Assembly (NCBI RefSeq): GCF_003970925.1
Contig: NZ_RWJF01000001.1
Coordinates: 862,501 to 926,500, forward strand
Source of the DNA: Sphingomonas ginkgonis
GTDB lineage: Bacteria > Pseudomonadota > Alphaproteobacteria > Sphingomonadales > Sphingomonadaceae
Direction of reading: 5' to 3'
DNA length: 64,000 bases
In this document: one piece after another, positions 1-7,669 of the stretch
How the letters are laid out: each line of letters opens with the position of its first letter
Position numbering within the stretch: position 1 is the stretch's first letter
Translations under genes and position numbers: made by a program
The notes under the pieces: generated by a model
Databases searched by the model: none
What the model was told of the DNA's origin: nothing
The model's input: only the letters and a program-made list of their open reading frames with translations

Positions 1-1275
1 CGTGAACTTGGCCAGCGGCTGCAGCTTGCCTCGCCCGTCCGGCCGGTCCGCAAGGGCAAGGATGAAGTCGGTCTTGGGCGGCAGGCCCGCGACCGCCGCC
101 TGCAGGATCTGGACTTGGCCCTGGTCGAACAGCGTGACCTGACTTCGCCCGGTCCCGGACAACTCCAGCTGGGTCTTTGCCAGCGCCTTGGCCAGCGGCA
201 TCAAATTCGACCGTCCGTCACCGGCGGTGACCGCACCCGGCACATAAGCGACGCCTTGCGGCCCTTGGCCGATGGGCACGTTGGCGATAACCTTGTTTGC
301 GGCGGTATCGATCACCGCCACCATGTCGGCATTTTCCAGACCGACGTACATCCGGCTTCCGTCGCCCGACGGCCAAAGACCATGGGGTAGCGCACCGACC
401 GGAACTGACGCCACCTGGGCGAAATCGCTGGTCCGGAAAACCTTTACGACGTTCTCGGTGCCGACCGTGACATAGGCGAACTGCCCCTTCGCGGTGCGCG
501 CGATGTTGACGTGATTGGTGATCGGGCCAGTATCGATCGTCTTGAGAATATTGAACGGCGGGCGAGCGTCGAACACCATGACCTTTCCGACGTCCTTCAA
601 TGTTAGCCACACCTGCTTACCGTCCGGCGTGGCGGCAAGGTCGGGGCAGAAAGGGCTGGCCTGCTTGACCCGCCCGGCGACCTTTTTCGTCCGTGTGTCG
701 ATCGCCACGGTTTCCGGCGAGAAGCTGGAGCAGACGAAGCCATAGCGCCCGTCTGGCGAAAAGATGGTCATACCTGGTCCGGTAGGGACCGTGATCCGCC
801 CTGTTTCGCGGAACGTCTTGCCGTCGAGCACGGCGACGTAATCCTCGCCCCGGATGCTGACCCATACCTCGCGGCCATCGGGGCGAAAAAAGGCCTCGTG
901 CGGGGAGCGTCCGACGTAGGCGGTATGCTTCACCGTGTTGGTCTCGGTGTCGATGAAGCTGACCGAATTCGACCCGATCGATACCACCGCCAGCGTCTTC
1001 CCGTCGGGCGAGAAGCCCATGCCGTGAACCAGCAGCTGGCCCTTATAGAGCGGACTGAGATTGCCCGGCGTCTGGTCGCCAAGCTTGATGACCCCAAGCA
1101 ATTGGTTGCTCGATGGGTCGATGACTGAAACCGTGTTCGAGAACTGATCAGACGTGTAGAACCGATCACGCGCGCTGACCGGTACGTCGTATTTGCCGTT
1201 CGGAACCTGCTGCGCCTTGGCGGGCGCGATTGCCAGCAGGCCGGCCGCAATTGCGGCCACTGAACGGTGGGTCAC
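1..1275 (-). CDS. YVTN beta-propeller (YncE-like) exported protein, 3' end outside window
   Basis: An open frame of 425 codons reads from a GTG at 1275 to the window edge without a stop, so the C-terminus is missing. The start is fixed by AAGGAGA about 8 bases upstream. The N-terminus (THRSVAAIAAGLLAIAPAKA, then QQ) is a typical Sec signal peptide, so the product is probably periplasmic. The body repeats units such as FSPDGKTL, FSPDGRYG and TPDGKQV with VIDT/FIDTET strands, as in the 40-residue YVTN beta-propeller family. Such proteins bind ligands or partners and their precise role is often unknown. The DUF305 gene lies directly upstream on the same strand, and the two may share a role in metal or redox stress (inference). 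Confidence 0.8.
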   Translation of the reverse strand, partial: MTHRSVAAIAAGLLAIAPAKAQQVPNGKYDVPVSARDRFYTSDQFSNTVSVIDPSSNQLLGVIKLGDQTPGNLSPLYKGQLLVHGMGFSPDGKTLAVVSIGSNSVSFIDTETNTVKHTAYVGRSPHEAFFRPDGREVWVSIRGEDYVAVLDGKTFRETGRITVPTGPGMTIFSPDGRYGFVCSSFSPETVAIDTRTKKVAGRVKQASPFCPDLAATPDGKQVWLTLKDVGKVMVFDARPPFNILKTIDTGPITNHVNIARTAKGQFAYVTVGTENVVKVFRTSDFAQVASVPVGALPHGLWPSGDGSRMYVGLENADMVAVIDTAANKVIANVPIGQGPQGVAYVPGAVTAGDGRSNLMPLAKALAKTQLELSGTGRSQVTLFDQGQVQILQAAVAGLPPKTDFILALADRPDGRGKLQPLAKFT

Positions 1276-1327
1276 AGGCGTATCTCCTTGAAAACTTGCG
1301 AGCCTAACGCGGCCTCCCGCGATACGT

Positions 1328-1648
1328 TCAATGACTGGCTTTATGCTCATCCAGAATGCGTTTCATCGTCGCGATTTCCTGCTGCTGTTCGACGATAATC
1401 CCCTGCGCCAAGCGGCGAAGTTGTTCGTTCTTTCCGTACTGGAGCTGGATTTTCGCCATATCGATCGCACCCTCGTGATGGACAATCATCATCTCGGCGA
1501 AATCGCGGTCTGGATCGCCGCTCGCAGGCCGCATCATGCCGTGATGCATGCGCTCCATCGCGGTCGTCATGTCCGCCAAGAACGTGTTTCCAGGCGGCGA
1601 CGCTGCAGCCGTGAGGACTAAAAGAACGAGCGGGGTAGCAAATTTCAT
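1328..1648 (-). CDS. DUF305 family exported protein
   Basis: About 106 aa from ATG 1648, which has GAGGG 8 bases upstream; a longer frame back to 1708 lacks this support. A short signal sequence (KFATPLVLLVLTAAAS) precedes a helical DUF305 domain with the hallmark MIVHHEGAIDMA plus further His and Met residues (MERMHHGMM). The family is ferritin-like/four-helical, His/Met-rich and often found near copper-resistance genes. Metal binding is inferred from composition, not shown. It lies about 50 bases upstream of the beta-propeller gene on the same strand, so the two may be co-transcribed. Confidence 0.85.
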   Translation of the reverse strand: MKFATPLVLLVLTAAASPPGNTFLADMTTAMERMHHGMMRPASGDPDRDFAEMMIVHHEGAIDMAKIQLQYGKNEQLRRLAQGIIVEQQQEIATMKRILDEHKASH

Positions 1649-1800
1649 GTCGTTTTCCCTCGAAGGAAGCCGAGTTATGGTCAGGCTGCGGTGCGATGAA
1701 CGTGCCACCTCAACACGGGTCGCATGATGGCCGATAGGGGACTGTCCAAACTTCGTTGCGAGGTCACGAAAGCGGCCGCTGGTTCATCGGCGGGGAGAGT

Positions 1801-1827
1801 GTCTGTTTCCGACCCATTGCGGACATT
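1801..1827 (+). repeat. 27-base dispersed intergenic repeat, copy 1
   Basis: This is one of four related 27-mers within 830 bases, all matching the pattern GTCYGYTTYCVACCCATTSC followed by RGACATT. Translated, the unit gives the FRPIADI string seen in many spurious small ORFs of sphingomonads. It sits just upstream of the small membrane-protein ORF at 1851. Confidence 0.75.
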
Positions 1828-1850
1828 GCGACGATCTCTAGTGTGAGGGA

Positions 1851-2060
1851 ATGGATCGCGTCGAACGCAGTATGGTGGTGGCGTGCTTCACCGTCGTTGG
1901 AGCCCTCCTCCTCTATTTCGTCGGCGTTCCCCTGCTCGGATATTTCGTCGGGGACTGGGGCAGGTTTTTATTAGCCGTTTGCATCAGCCTTGCGGTCTTC
2001 TCGGCGTGCGTAGGCGGCGGCATTGCGTGGGCAGCACGCGGCGCGGATGCAGATCGCTGA
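1851..2060 (+). CDS. small two-TM hypothetical membrane protein
   Basis: A 69-residue ORF with two clear hydrophobic stretches, roughly residues 8-30 (VVACFTVVGALLLYFVGVPL) and 40-62 (LLAVCISLAVFSACVGGGIA), and charged ends. GAGGGA lies immediately before the ATG, closer than ideal. I do not recognise a family. It is bounded by copies of the 27-base repeat on both sides and ends 2 bases before the second copy, which supports a real 3' end. It could be a chance frame, but the clean TM pattern argues for a real small inner-membrane protein. Confidence 0.45.
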   Translation: MDRVERSMVVACFTVVGALLLYFVGVPLLGYFVGDWGRFLLAVCISLAVFSACVGGGIAWAARGADADR

Positions 2061-2061
2061 G

Positions 2062-2088
2062 GTCCGCTTTCCACCCATTCCAGACATT
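2062..2088 (+). repeat. 27-base dispersed repeat, copy 2 (left arm of an inverted pair)
   Basis: Same unit as at 1801. With the reversed copy at 2117-2143 it forms a long imperfect inverted repeat of about 27 bp per arm with a 28-base spacer. The pair lies exactly between two convergent genes (1851 plus, 2145 minus), so the fold could act as a bidirectional terminator or REP/BIME-like element. Confidence 0.8.
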
Positions 2089-2116
2089 GGGTCGGTGGAC
2101 CTGGCGCGATCTCGTG

Positions 2117-2143
2117 AATGTCCGCGATGGGTGGAAAACGGAC
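2117..2143 (-). repeat. 27-base dispersed repeat, copy 3 (right arm of the inverted pair)
   Basis: Reverse orientation of the unit. It ends 1 base before the stop of the minus-strand gene at 2145 and pairs with copy 2 at 2062-2088 with only a few mismatches. Confidence 0.8.
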
Positions 2144-2144
2144 A

Positions 2145-2576
2145 TTAGGTTTGAGGCAACAACTCCAAGACCGCGCTTGCTGCCGCACTCAGATTGGGGA
2201 GTGTCTGCCGGTCGGTGAGGACAGGCTCGAAGCCTTCCTTAGCGCCTAGGTTGCGGTTCGGCGTAACTACCACCGCACCGGCTTCCTCATCGACGTGCAG
2301 CGACTGCGCCGTCGCCATGAACGCCGTGAGGCTGCGGACGCCCGCTGCCTTCAAGAAGGGGTCAAACGAACCCTTCCACTCATGTTGCGACGGATGCGGG
2401 ACGATGCGACCAGATTGAGCAAGGGCGGACCTAAGCGCGGCCTCGACGGCTTCCCGTTCCGGGGAAGCGCCAAGTGTGCATGGGTCAACTTCCAAGCCAA
2501 GGCCGCTTGTGGTGCGAACCATCGGAGCGACGACCACTGTTCCATTCACGCGATAGACCGCCACGGATTTGTCCAT
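2145..2576 (-). CDS. hypothetical protein, 143 aa
   Basis: Continuous ORF starting MDKSVAVYRVNGTVVVAPM. It shows alternating beta-like segments (VAVYRVNGTVVVAPMV, GAVVVTPNRN) and a helical middle, with no signal peptide or TM segment. No strong Shine-Dalgarno sequence is visible before ATG 2576. I do not recognise the family. It is flanked on both sides by copies of the 27-base repeat, as expected of a stand-alone chromosomal gene. Reading frame and composition look protein-like; the function is unknown. Confidence 0.55.
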   Translation of the reverse strand: MDKSVAVYRVNGTVVVAPMVRTTSGLGLEVDPCTLGASPEREAVEAALRSALAQSGRIVPHPSQHEWKGSFDPFLKAAGVRSLTAFMATAQSLHVDEEAGAVVVTPNRNLGAKEGFEPVLTDRQTLPNLSAAASAVLELLPQT

Positions 2577-2599
2577 GAGGTAACGATAGCTCGGACGCT

Positions 2600-2626
2600 A
2601 ATGTCTGCAATGGGTCGGAAGAAGAC
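2600..2626 (-). repeat. 27-base dispersed repeat, copy 4
   Basis: Reverse-oriented copy upstream of the 2576 start. The next 60 bases (to about 2690, including the string tgacccgaatgggcgcatag) resemble the rest of a longer composite sphingomonad intergenic repeat. Nothing else is seen in 2627-2730. Confidence 0.7.
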
Positions 2627-2730
2627 ATTCGTTGCTCGCTGAACGAACGACCGCTTCCTGTGACCCGAATGGGCGCATAGCTGACGCAGCTCGATCACAT
2701 ACGCGCAGACGTTGAGGATGAGCCTGAGAC

Positions 2731-2764
2731 CAGATGAAGGCCGCTGAGCAGCGGCCTTCATCTG
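2731..2764. terminator. strong hairpin terminator, 16-bp perfect stem
   Basis: Left arm 2731-2746 and right arm 2749-2764 are perfectly complementary with only AG between them. It lies about 10 bases beyond the stop of the minus-strand gene at 2774. No long T run follows on either strand, so it may also be an RNA 3'-end stabiliser. It marks the boundary between the repeat-bearing flank and the accessory cluster. Confidence 0.7.
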
Positions 2765-2773
2765 ACGCTGGCT

Positions 2774-4255
2774 TCACCGGGGTGCGCTGAATCGGACCCG
2801 CGGGCGCCCATCATATGACCATCCGAACGGCGAGAGGAAGCGCCAGTCGGAGGGCTGCCGACGCAGCTCCCGCCAGCACCGATCGAAGATTTCGTGGCCA
2901 CGCTGGCGCTCCGCCTCGCTCAACTCCAAGGCGGGCAGCGCACGCTTGTCCCGAGGCTGCTTCTTTTCTGCCTTTGACCAATGCTCCCCGTCCCGCAGGA
3001 ACTCGATCCGCAGGACATGGTAGAGTTGTCGCATGCGCTGCTTCTCCGGTGCATCTCGCTTGTCTTTCTGCGGACGAAGAATGCCGGGCAGGTGGGCGTT
3101 GAGCATCGCACGGAGATCATCGCTGGTCTTGGCGTGCCGCGCCAGCTCCGCCAGGTGGCAGGTGCGAGCAACGACGACGGCTAGGCGATCAACGCAGGAA
3201 ATCCGCGCAAACAGAGCATCGGCATGCTTGCCGGCCCTGCTCTTTCCGCCGGGACTCTTCAGATCGGCTCGATAGCAGCACTGGTAGAAGTCAGCTGCGA
3301 CTGCCCTTTCTTTCAGTTCCTCAACAAGACAGGCGGCCCGACCGGCGCCGAAGGCTGCGAACATCTCCTTCTCGCTCTTGCGATTGATGAAGCCGAGGCC
3401 GACCTCTTTCAGCCGTCGTTCGATACTGTTGATGGTGCGCTTGTCGGTCACTTCGCAGGTCCCGCTTGCAACGTTGGCCTCGTATAGGTCCTTCATCTCG
3501 GAAGCGAACTCGTGTTGCTTCAACCGCGGCCGGAAGAGCTGACCGATGGTCACCGGCTTGTCACTGGCCAGGTCCCATACTCCGTCAAGCGGCCTGTGCT
3601 TCTGGCGCCAGCCGTAGCAAGCTTGGCGCTGGCCTTCGAAGCCGCTCCAGCAGACGTACGTCCAGGCCGCTGCTTGAACCAAAGCGAGCTCTTCCTCGCG
3701 TCCAGCGTCGGCCTCGTCGATGAGGTCAGGGACATCGTCGAGGTCGCCGTGGAAGAGTGCATCGACGATTTCGGCGTGGTCCGCGCTCAGATGGAACAAG
3801 TCGTCTGCCAGCGTCTCGGGATCAAACTCTCCGTGCGGCGCCACCTGTCCTACCATGATGTCGATCGCTTCGATGGAGCGGTCGAATAAATCGGCATCCG
3901 TTCGCAGCGATCCTGCGTGCCACATCCAGTTGATCCGCTCGGCCATGGCGGGAGCGTTCTTCGGTACGGTAAGGAACCGCACGCGGGGGCACCACAGGTG
4001 GACGTTGCTCACATCGCAGAAGTCGGTGGATCCAAGCAGCACCTGTCCGCTCTGCTCAGCTTCGGGAAGCCCCAACAAGGCGTTCAGGTAGTCCTGGCAC
4101 AACAGCGCTCGCGTCACACTGAGCAAGCTGGTGCCTGCCATCAGCGGCTCGCTGGCGGCGGTCGTGGGTGTCGCAACAACCGCAGCAACACCAAGGGTCT
4201 CGCCAGCGCAGGCATTCTGCACGGCTTCAAAGGCGTCGAGATTATACTGGAACAC
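2774..4255 (-). CDS. unknown protein, 493 aa, last gene of a three-gene cluster
   Basis: The start is GTG 4255, supported by GAGGAG 8-9 bases upstream. The protein is soluble, with no TM segment or signal. The N-terminal third is acidic (EFDPETLADDLFHLSADHAE, then a DDVPDLIDEADAGREEE stretch). The C-terminal third is strongly basic and helical (PEKQRMRQLYHVLRIEFLR, SKAEKKQPRDKR), suggesting nucleic-acid contact. Several Trp-rich strings occur (WRQKHRPLDGVW, CWRELRRQPSDWRF). I do not recognise the family. Two smaller unknown genes lie upstream in the same direction and a relaxase beyond them. It could be a mobilisation accessory or a defence protein; both are inference. Confidence 0.75.
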   Translation of the reverse strand: MFQYNLDAFEAVQNACAGETLGVAAVVATPTTAASEPLMAGTSLLSVTRALLCQDYLNALLGLPEAEQSGQVLLGSTDFCDVSNVHLWCPRVRFLTVPKNAPAMAERINWMWHAGSLRTDADLFDRSIEAIDIMVGQVAPHGEFDPETLADDLFHLSADHAEIVDALFHGDLDDVPDLIDEADAGREEELALVQAAAWTYVCWSGFEGQRQACYGWRQKHRPLDGVWDLASDKPVTIGQLFRPRLKQHEFASEMKDLYEANVASGTCEVTDKRTINSIERRLKEVGLGFINRKSEKEMFAAFGAGRAACLVEELKERAVAADFYQCCYRADLKSPGGKSRAGKHADALFARISCVDRLAVVVARTCHLAELARHAKTSDDLRAMLNAHLPGILRPQKDKRDAPEKQRMRQLYHVLRIEFLRDGEHWSKAEKKQPRDKRALPALELSEAERQRGHEIFDRCWRELRRQPSDWRFLSPFGWSYDGRPRVRFSAPR

Positions 4256-4329
4256 TGGGATACTCCTCTAAACGGTTCTCGAATGAACCTGCTGAGGAGT
4301 TCCAAGACGGCTAGAAAGTCGGATGCCGA

Positions 4330-4578
4330 TCACGCTTTGTCAAGCGTTTCGCGATGTTCGAAAAATACGGTGATGATTTCGGACAGCGCCACGAGCTTAC
4401 CGCTGACTTCCTCGTAATCTCGTCGTACTTGCTCGAGGAAGTCTGCGCGGGACGGGCTGGAGCCGTCCGCAGTTCGCAGCGCGTCGACCTGGGCACTCAT
4501 GCTCGCCTGCAGCCGTTGCACCTCGCCCAGTAGGTCGAGTGCGGCCAGCGCCTCCGAGAGAAAATCGTGGAGGTTCAT
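4330..4578 (-). CDS. small helical/coiled-coil protein, 82 aa
   Basis: Almost entirely helical. It is a likely coiled coil with heptad leucines (FLSEALAALDLLGEVQRLQA, then FLEQVRRDYEEVSGKLVALS). ATG 4578 lies 3 bases after the stop of the 212-aa gene, so the two are translationally linked. About 75 bases separate it from the 493-aa gene downstream. No family is recognised. A role as adaptor between the two larger partners fits its size and position but is not demonstrated. Confidence 0.65.
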   Translation of the reverse strand: MNLHDFLSEALAALDLLGEVQRLQASMSAQVDALRTADGSSPSRADFLEQVRRDYEEVSGKLVALSEIITVFFEHRETLDKA

Positions 4579-4581
4579 GGC

Positions 4582-5220
4582 TCAGGCCTCCCAGAAGTTG
4601 GCAGGCGCGGGCGGCTCGACGAGGAAGCGCGGATTGCCGCCATGGTGGGCAATGAAGTTAAACGCCTCGCCCCGCGTGGCCAGCCTCGGATTCGCGACCC
4701 CGAGGATCCGGACGATCTCACCAACCATGTAGTGCTGAGCTTTGGTGATCGACCTTTTGCGCCACCCCGGGCGGTCGAATGCGTCCGACTTCCGAAAGTC
4801 GATGATCTCCTTGCGGTAGACCACTTCCAGGCGCTTCCACTGCAGCCACACGCCCTTGGCTCGAGCCCACCCGAGCACGGCCGGTTGGGAGAGCGCATAG
4901 CGGAGAGCGTCGATCAAGCGATCGCTGCCCTCTGCGGGCTCATCGGATTCCACCAGGATGGTAGCGAAGGCCTCAAGTGGAATTGAGAGTAGGCCAGTCA
5001 GACCAAGGCTGTCGACGTCGAGAGCTTCGTTCACTGCGAAGGCAAAGCCAAGATAGTAGATGAGGTTGTCGCGGCTCGCTTCCTTGTCGCAGCGGCGCTC
5101 GCCATATTGATGAATCTCACGCTTCAGCTCGGCAAGCGGCGTGATCGCCGCCTCCTCGTCGAATCCGAACCGGGAGAGCACTGACTTGATCCGGGGATCT
5201 GGCTGGAAAGGGACGAACAT
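4582..5220 (-). CDS. unknown protein, 212 aa, first gene of the cluster
   Basis: Starts MFVPFQPDPRIKSVLSRFGF. It is soluble and mostly helical, with a hydrophobic centre (LGLTGLLSIPLEAFATILV) too polar at its ends for a confident TM call. The C-terminus has KRSITKAQHYMVGEIVRILG. GAGGAA lies about 8 bases before ATG 5220. No family is recognised. It is followed at 3 bases by the 82-aa gene, giving a compact 212-82-493 aa cluster. The 179 bases upstream (5221-5399), up to the relaxase stop, show no gene. Confidence 0.7.
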   Translation of the reverse strand: MFVPFQPDPRIKSVLSRFGFDEEAAITPLAELKREIHQYGERRCDKEASRDNLIYYLGFAFAVNEALDVDSLGLTGLLSIPLEAFATILVESDEPAEGSDRLIDALRYALSQPAVLGWARAKGVWLQWKRLEVVYRKEIIDFRKSDAFDRPGWRKRSITKAQHYMVGEIVRILGVANPRLATRGEAFNFIAHHGGNPRFLVEPPAPANFWEA

Positions 5221-5399
5221 TCTTCCTCCGAAGCTGTGGAGGAAGTTCAGCTAGAGCATGCCGCGCGCTCGGTTTGCGACCAGGTTGCTTGCTACTTTAA
5301 AGTCTTGCCGGGAACGCTGTCGTTGGACCGGCAGGCAGCCGCAGGCCATTTCCAGATCAAGACATTCAATCTAGTCGGTGATCTCGGCCATCGACACTT

Positions 5400-7391
5400 C
5401 TACCCTTTACCCAAGTTCTTCCCAGGGAGCTTGACCAATCCCTGCCGAACAGCGTCGAACAGCTGGTTCTCGGCGCCATCGTCGACGGCCGGGCTCGAAG
5501 GCGCTGGAGGTGGCAAGGACGCGCCCAGATCTAATCGCGATGCTACTTCGTCGGGGACACGCTTGGTTGTAGCAGCCGCTGAGCGCCTCTGCAGCTCCAG
5601 CGCCGCGATATGGCAGTCAACCATGGCCTTCCGGACGCCATCGAGCGCCATTACGTGCTTGGGAAAGCGGTCCCGGAACTCGGGTAGGACATTCGCTTCG
5701 CTATCGAAGAGCGACACTGGCGCGCCTCTAAGCCACGTCAACATTTCCTTTCGTATGCGCTCCTTGTCGCGTCGGACCCGCCGCTTCCAATCGCGTTCTG
5801 CCACCATCCGCCGATGGGCTTCACGCAGGGCCTCATCCACGATGTCGGGCAGCGCCGGAGCCTGGCGGAGTGCTTGATACTCCAAGCGCTTCTCAACGGC
5901 GAGTTCGGGCTGGCCGCCGTTGTCGCGCACCAGCTCCCAATTTCCTCGCCGAAGCTCAACCGCTAGATTGTACGCCGGCCCGAACCAATCGTCGCTGGCG
6001 TGGTCGGCCGGCGTGAATGCGACAAAGTCGAGGACCGATAGGCCCTCAAGCTTGAGCGGGTCCGGGTATTTCTTGCGCAATCCCGCCAGGGCAGGAGAGA
6101 TGGCTGGCTGCGGCTCGCTCACCACTGGCGGGTGCAAGATCTGCTGTATCTCGGTCCCCAGGGACGTCTGCCGGTTCATGACCGCGGCGACGTGCGCTGC
6201 GAGCTGGGCGGTGAGGCGCTTTCGTTCGGCCTCGTCTGCCTCCTGTTGCCGCTTGCGGGCGGTCTTCGCCGGGCCGTCGTGAGCCTCACCCGTGGACGGC
6301 ACCCCTCGCTTCGCCTGAGCGATCCCGGTGTAGCGAAGCGCCCTGCCTTCCTTTTCCAGGGCATGGTTGAAGGCCGCCGCCGCTTGTTGGCGCAGCCAAT
6401 CGTATCCAGCGCGAGAATTCAGTTCGGTCGCCTTGCCGGCCTCGAAGCTCCAGGCGAACGGTCCTTCGACGGCGAATGGCCGCGGCGACATGATGATGTG
6501 AGCGTGGAAGTTTCGGACGTCCCCTTTGGGATCAGGCCTATGCAGGCTGGCGACATATGGAAGATGAAGAGCATCAAGTCGGAAGCAGAGATCCTCGAGT
6601 GCTTGAGCCCGCCCATTGGGGCTTAGCTCGTGCGGCATAGCCACGATCAGATGGCTGTAGACGTTGCCGTCCGCATCGGCCTCGGCCTCAAAGGCTTCGA
6701 GTGCGTTCCAGAAGGCGACGATTTGTGCACAGCGGCGATCGTCCACAGAGAATGCGTCTGTTTGGTACAGAGCGTTGGGACCGTCGAACTCCAGAATGTT
6801 GCTGAAGCGATTGACGCTCCCGGTCTCCAGAGCCTGATCCCTCAGGATGTACCTGGCCAGGTCAGCCGCCTCACCATGCTCGTAGGCACGGGTCCCTCGT
6901 TCCTTGCGGCCGTATCCGCGTGGGATCTTTCGCAGCACGATGTTCTTGAAGCCGTCGACCGCAACGCGGGAGCGCGTCGCGAGCGCGGCCTTCGTCCGCT
7001 CCGTCAGCTCGGGCGCCATTCTTGTATATAGGTTGCGTGGGCAGATGGCCGTGACCTTCGGCTGGGCGCTGCTCTTCCAACTCACCCGTACCCGGAGCAT
7101 CGCTTCCGCCTCCCGCTGGCTCCGGCGGCTTAGATAGCCGATCCGCGCCAGCAAGCGGTCGAGCTCGCGCGCTTCCCGTTCGTCCGCCCGCCTCTTTTTT
7201 GCGGTGGCGGTGGCGAGCGCCTTGGCTTCCCGCTCCTCTTGAGTGAGGGCCCGATGGCGCCGCTTCCGCTCAGCCGCCGCCTTCTTCGGGCGACGATCGC
7301 TGAGCCAAGCCGCCGAGGCCTTGCTCACCGTAGACTGGACCTGCTCCGGGGTGACCGACCGGTCGCCAATGGTCATCAAGGGGCGTTTCAT
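5400..7391 (-). CDS. MobA/MobL-type (MOB-Q-like) relaxase
   Basis: About 663 aa from ATG 7391 (GGAG upstream); a TTG five codons earlier is possible. Relaxases nick oriT and pilot single-stranded DNA in conjugative mobilisation. Key segment: HLIVAMPHEL near residue 247, then NFHAHIIMSPRP near 294, giving an HxH metal pair typical of HUH relaxases of the MobA/MobL family. The canonical MobA/L N-terminus carrying the nicking tyrosine is not obvious; about 150 basic residues (KKAAAERKRRHRALTQEERE) precede the domain. The C-terminal half is long, helical and charged, without clear primase motifs. With a hairpin 50 bases upstream it suggests a mobilisable island. The catalytic tyrosine cannot be assigned by eye. 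Confidence 0.7.
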   Translation of the reverse strand: MKRPLMTIGDRSVTPEQVQSTVSKASAAWLSDRRPKKAAAERKRRHRALTQEEREAKALATATAKKRRADEREARELDRLLARIGYLSRRSQREAEAMLRVRVSWKSSAQPKVTAICPRNLYTRMAPELTERTKAALATRSRVAVDGFKNIVLRKIPRGYGRKERGTRAYEHGEAADLARYILRDQALETGSVNRFSNILEFDGPNALYQTDAFSVDDRRCAQIVAFWNALEAFEAEADADGNVYSHLIVAMPHELSPNGRAQALEDLCFRLDALHLPYVASLHRPDPKGDVRNFHAHIIMSPRPFAVEGPFAWSFEAGKATELNSRAGYDWLRQQAAAAFNHALEKEGRALRYTGIAQAKRGVPSTGEAHDGPAKTARKRQQEADEAERKRLTAQLAAHVAAVMNRQTSLGTEIQQILHPPVVSEPQPAISPALAGLRKKYPDPLKLEGLSVLDFVAFTPADHASDDWFGPAYNLAVELRRGNWELVRDNGGQPELAVEKRLEYQALRQAPALPDIVDEALREAHRRMVAERDWKRRVRRDKERIRKEMLTWLRGAPVSLFDSEANVLPEFRDRFPKHVMALDGVRKAMVDCHIAALELQRRSAAATTKRVPDEVASRLDLGASLPPPAPSSPAVDDGAENQLFDAVRQGLVKLPGKNLGKG

Positions 7392-7440
7392 GCCCTTACG
7401 CTCCAACTACACGGAAGAAAGAGGGGTGGTCGAAAAGGAT

Positions 7441-7471
7441 AAAAAGCGCCCTAACGGGCAGGGCGGTTTTT
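7441..7471. other. inverted repeat upstream of relaxase: bidirectional terminator or oriT candidate
   Basis: AAAAAGCGCCCT (7441-7452) faces AGGGCGGTTTTT (7460-7471) around a short loop, giving a GC stem with A/T tracts on both sides. Formally it is a bidirectional intrinsic terminator. It sits only 50 bases upstream of the relaxase start, so a terminator here would cut off any promoter beyond 7471. The plus strand contains GCGCCCT, the core around the nick site of RSF1010-type (MOB-Q) oriT as I recall it. Which role applies is unresolved. Confidence 0.5.
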
Positions 7472-7669
7472 GTCCTTAATTGCGCACCACCCCCCCCTCC
7501 TATCCCTTCTTCCCACCACTACAGCTGACTAGCGTCCTTTGCCGCTTCTCAGACCGCCCTCCGCTCGTGATGATCGCTGGTGGATAGCCAAACGGACAGT
7601 CGCTAGAGCTTCGCCGCATCGGCGTGATCATAGAAGATCTCGCGGCCTGCGGTTTGTGGAGGAATTTGC

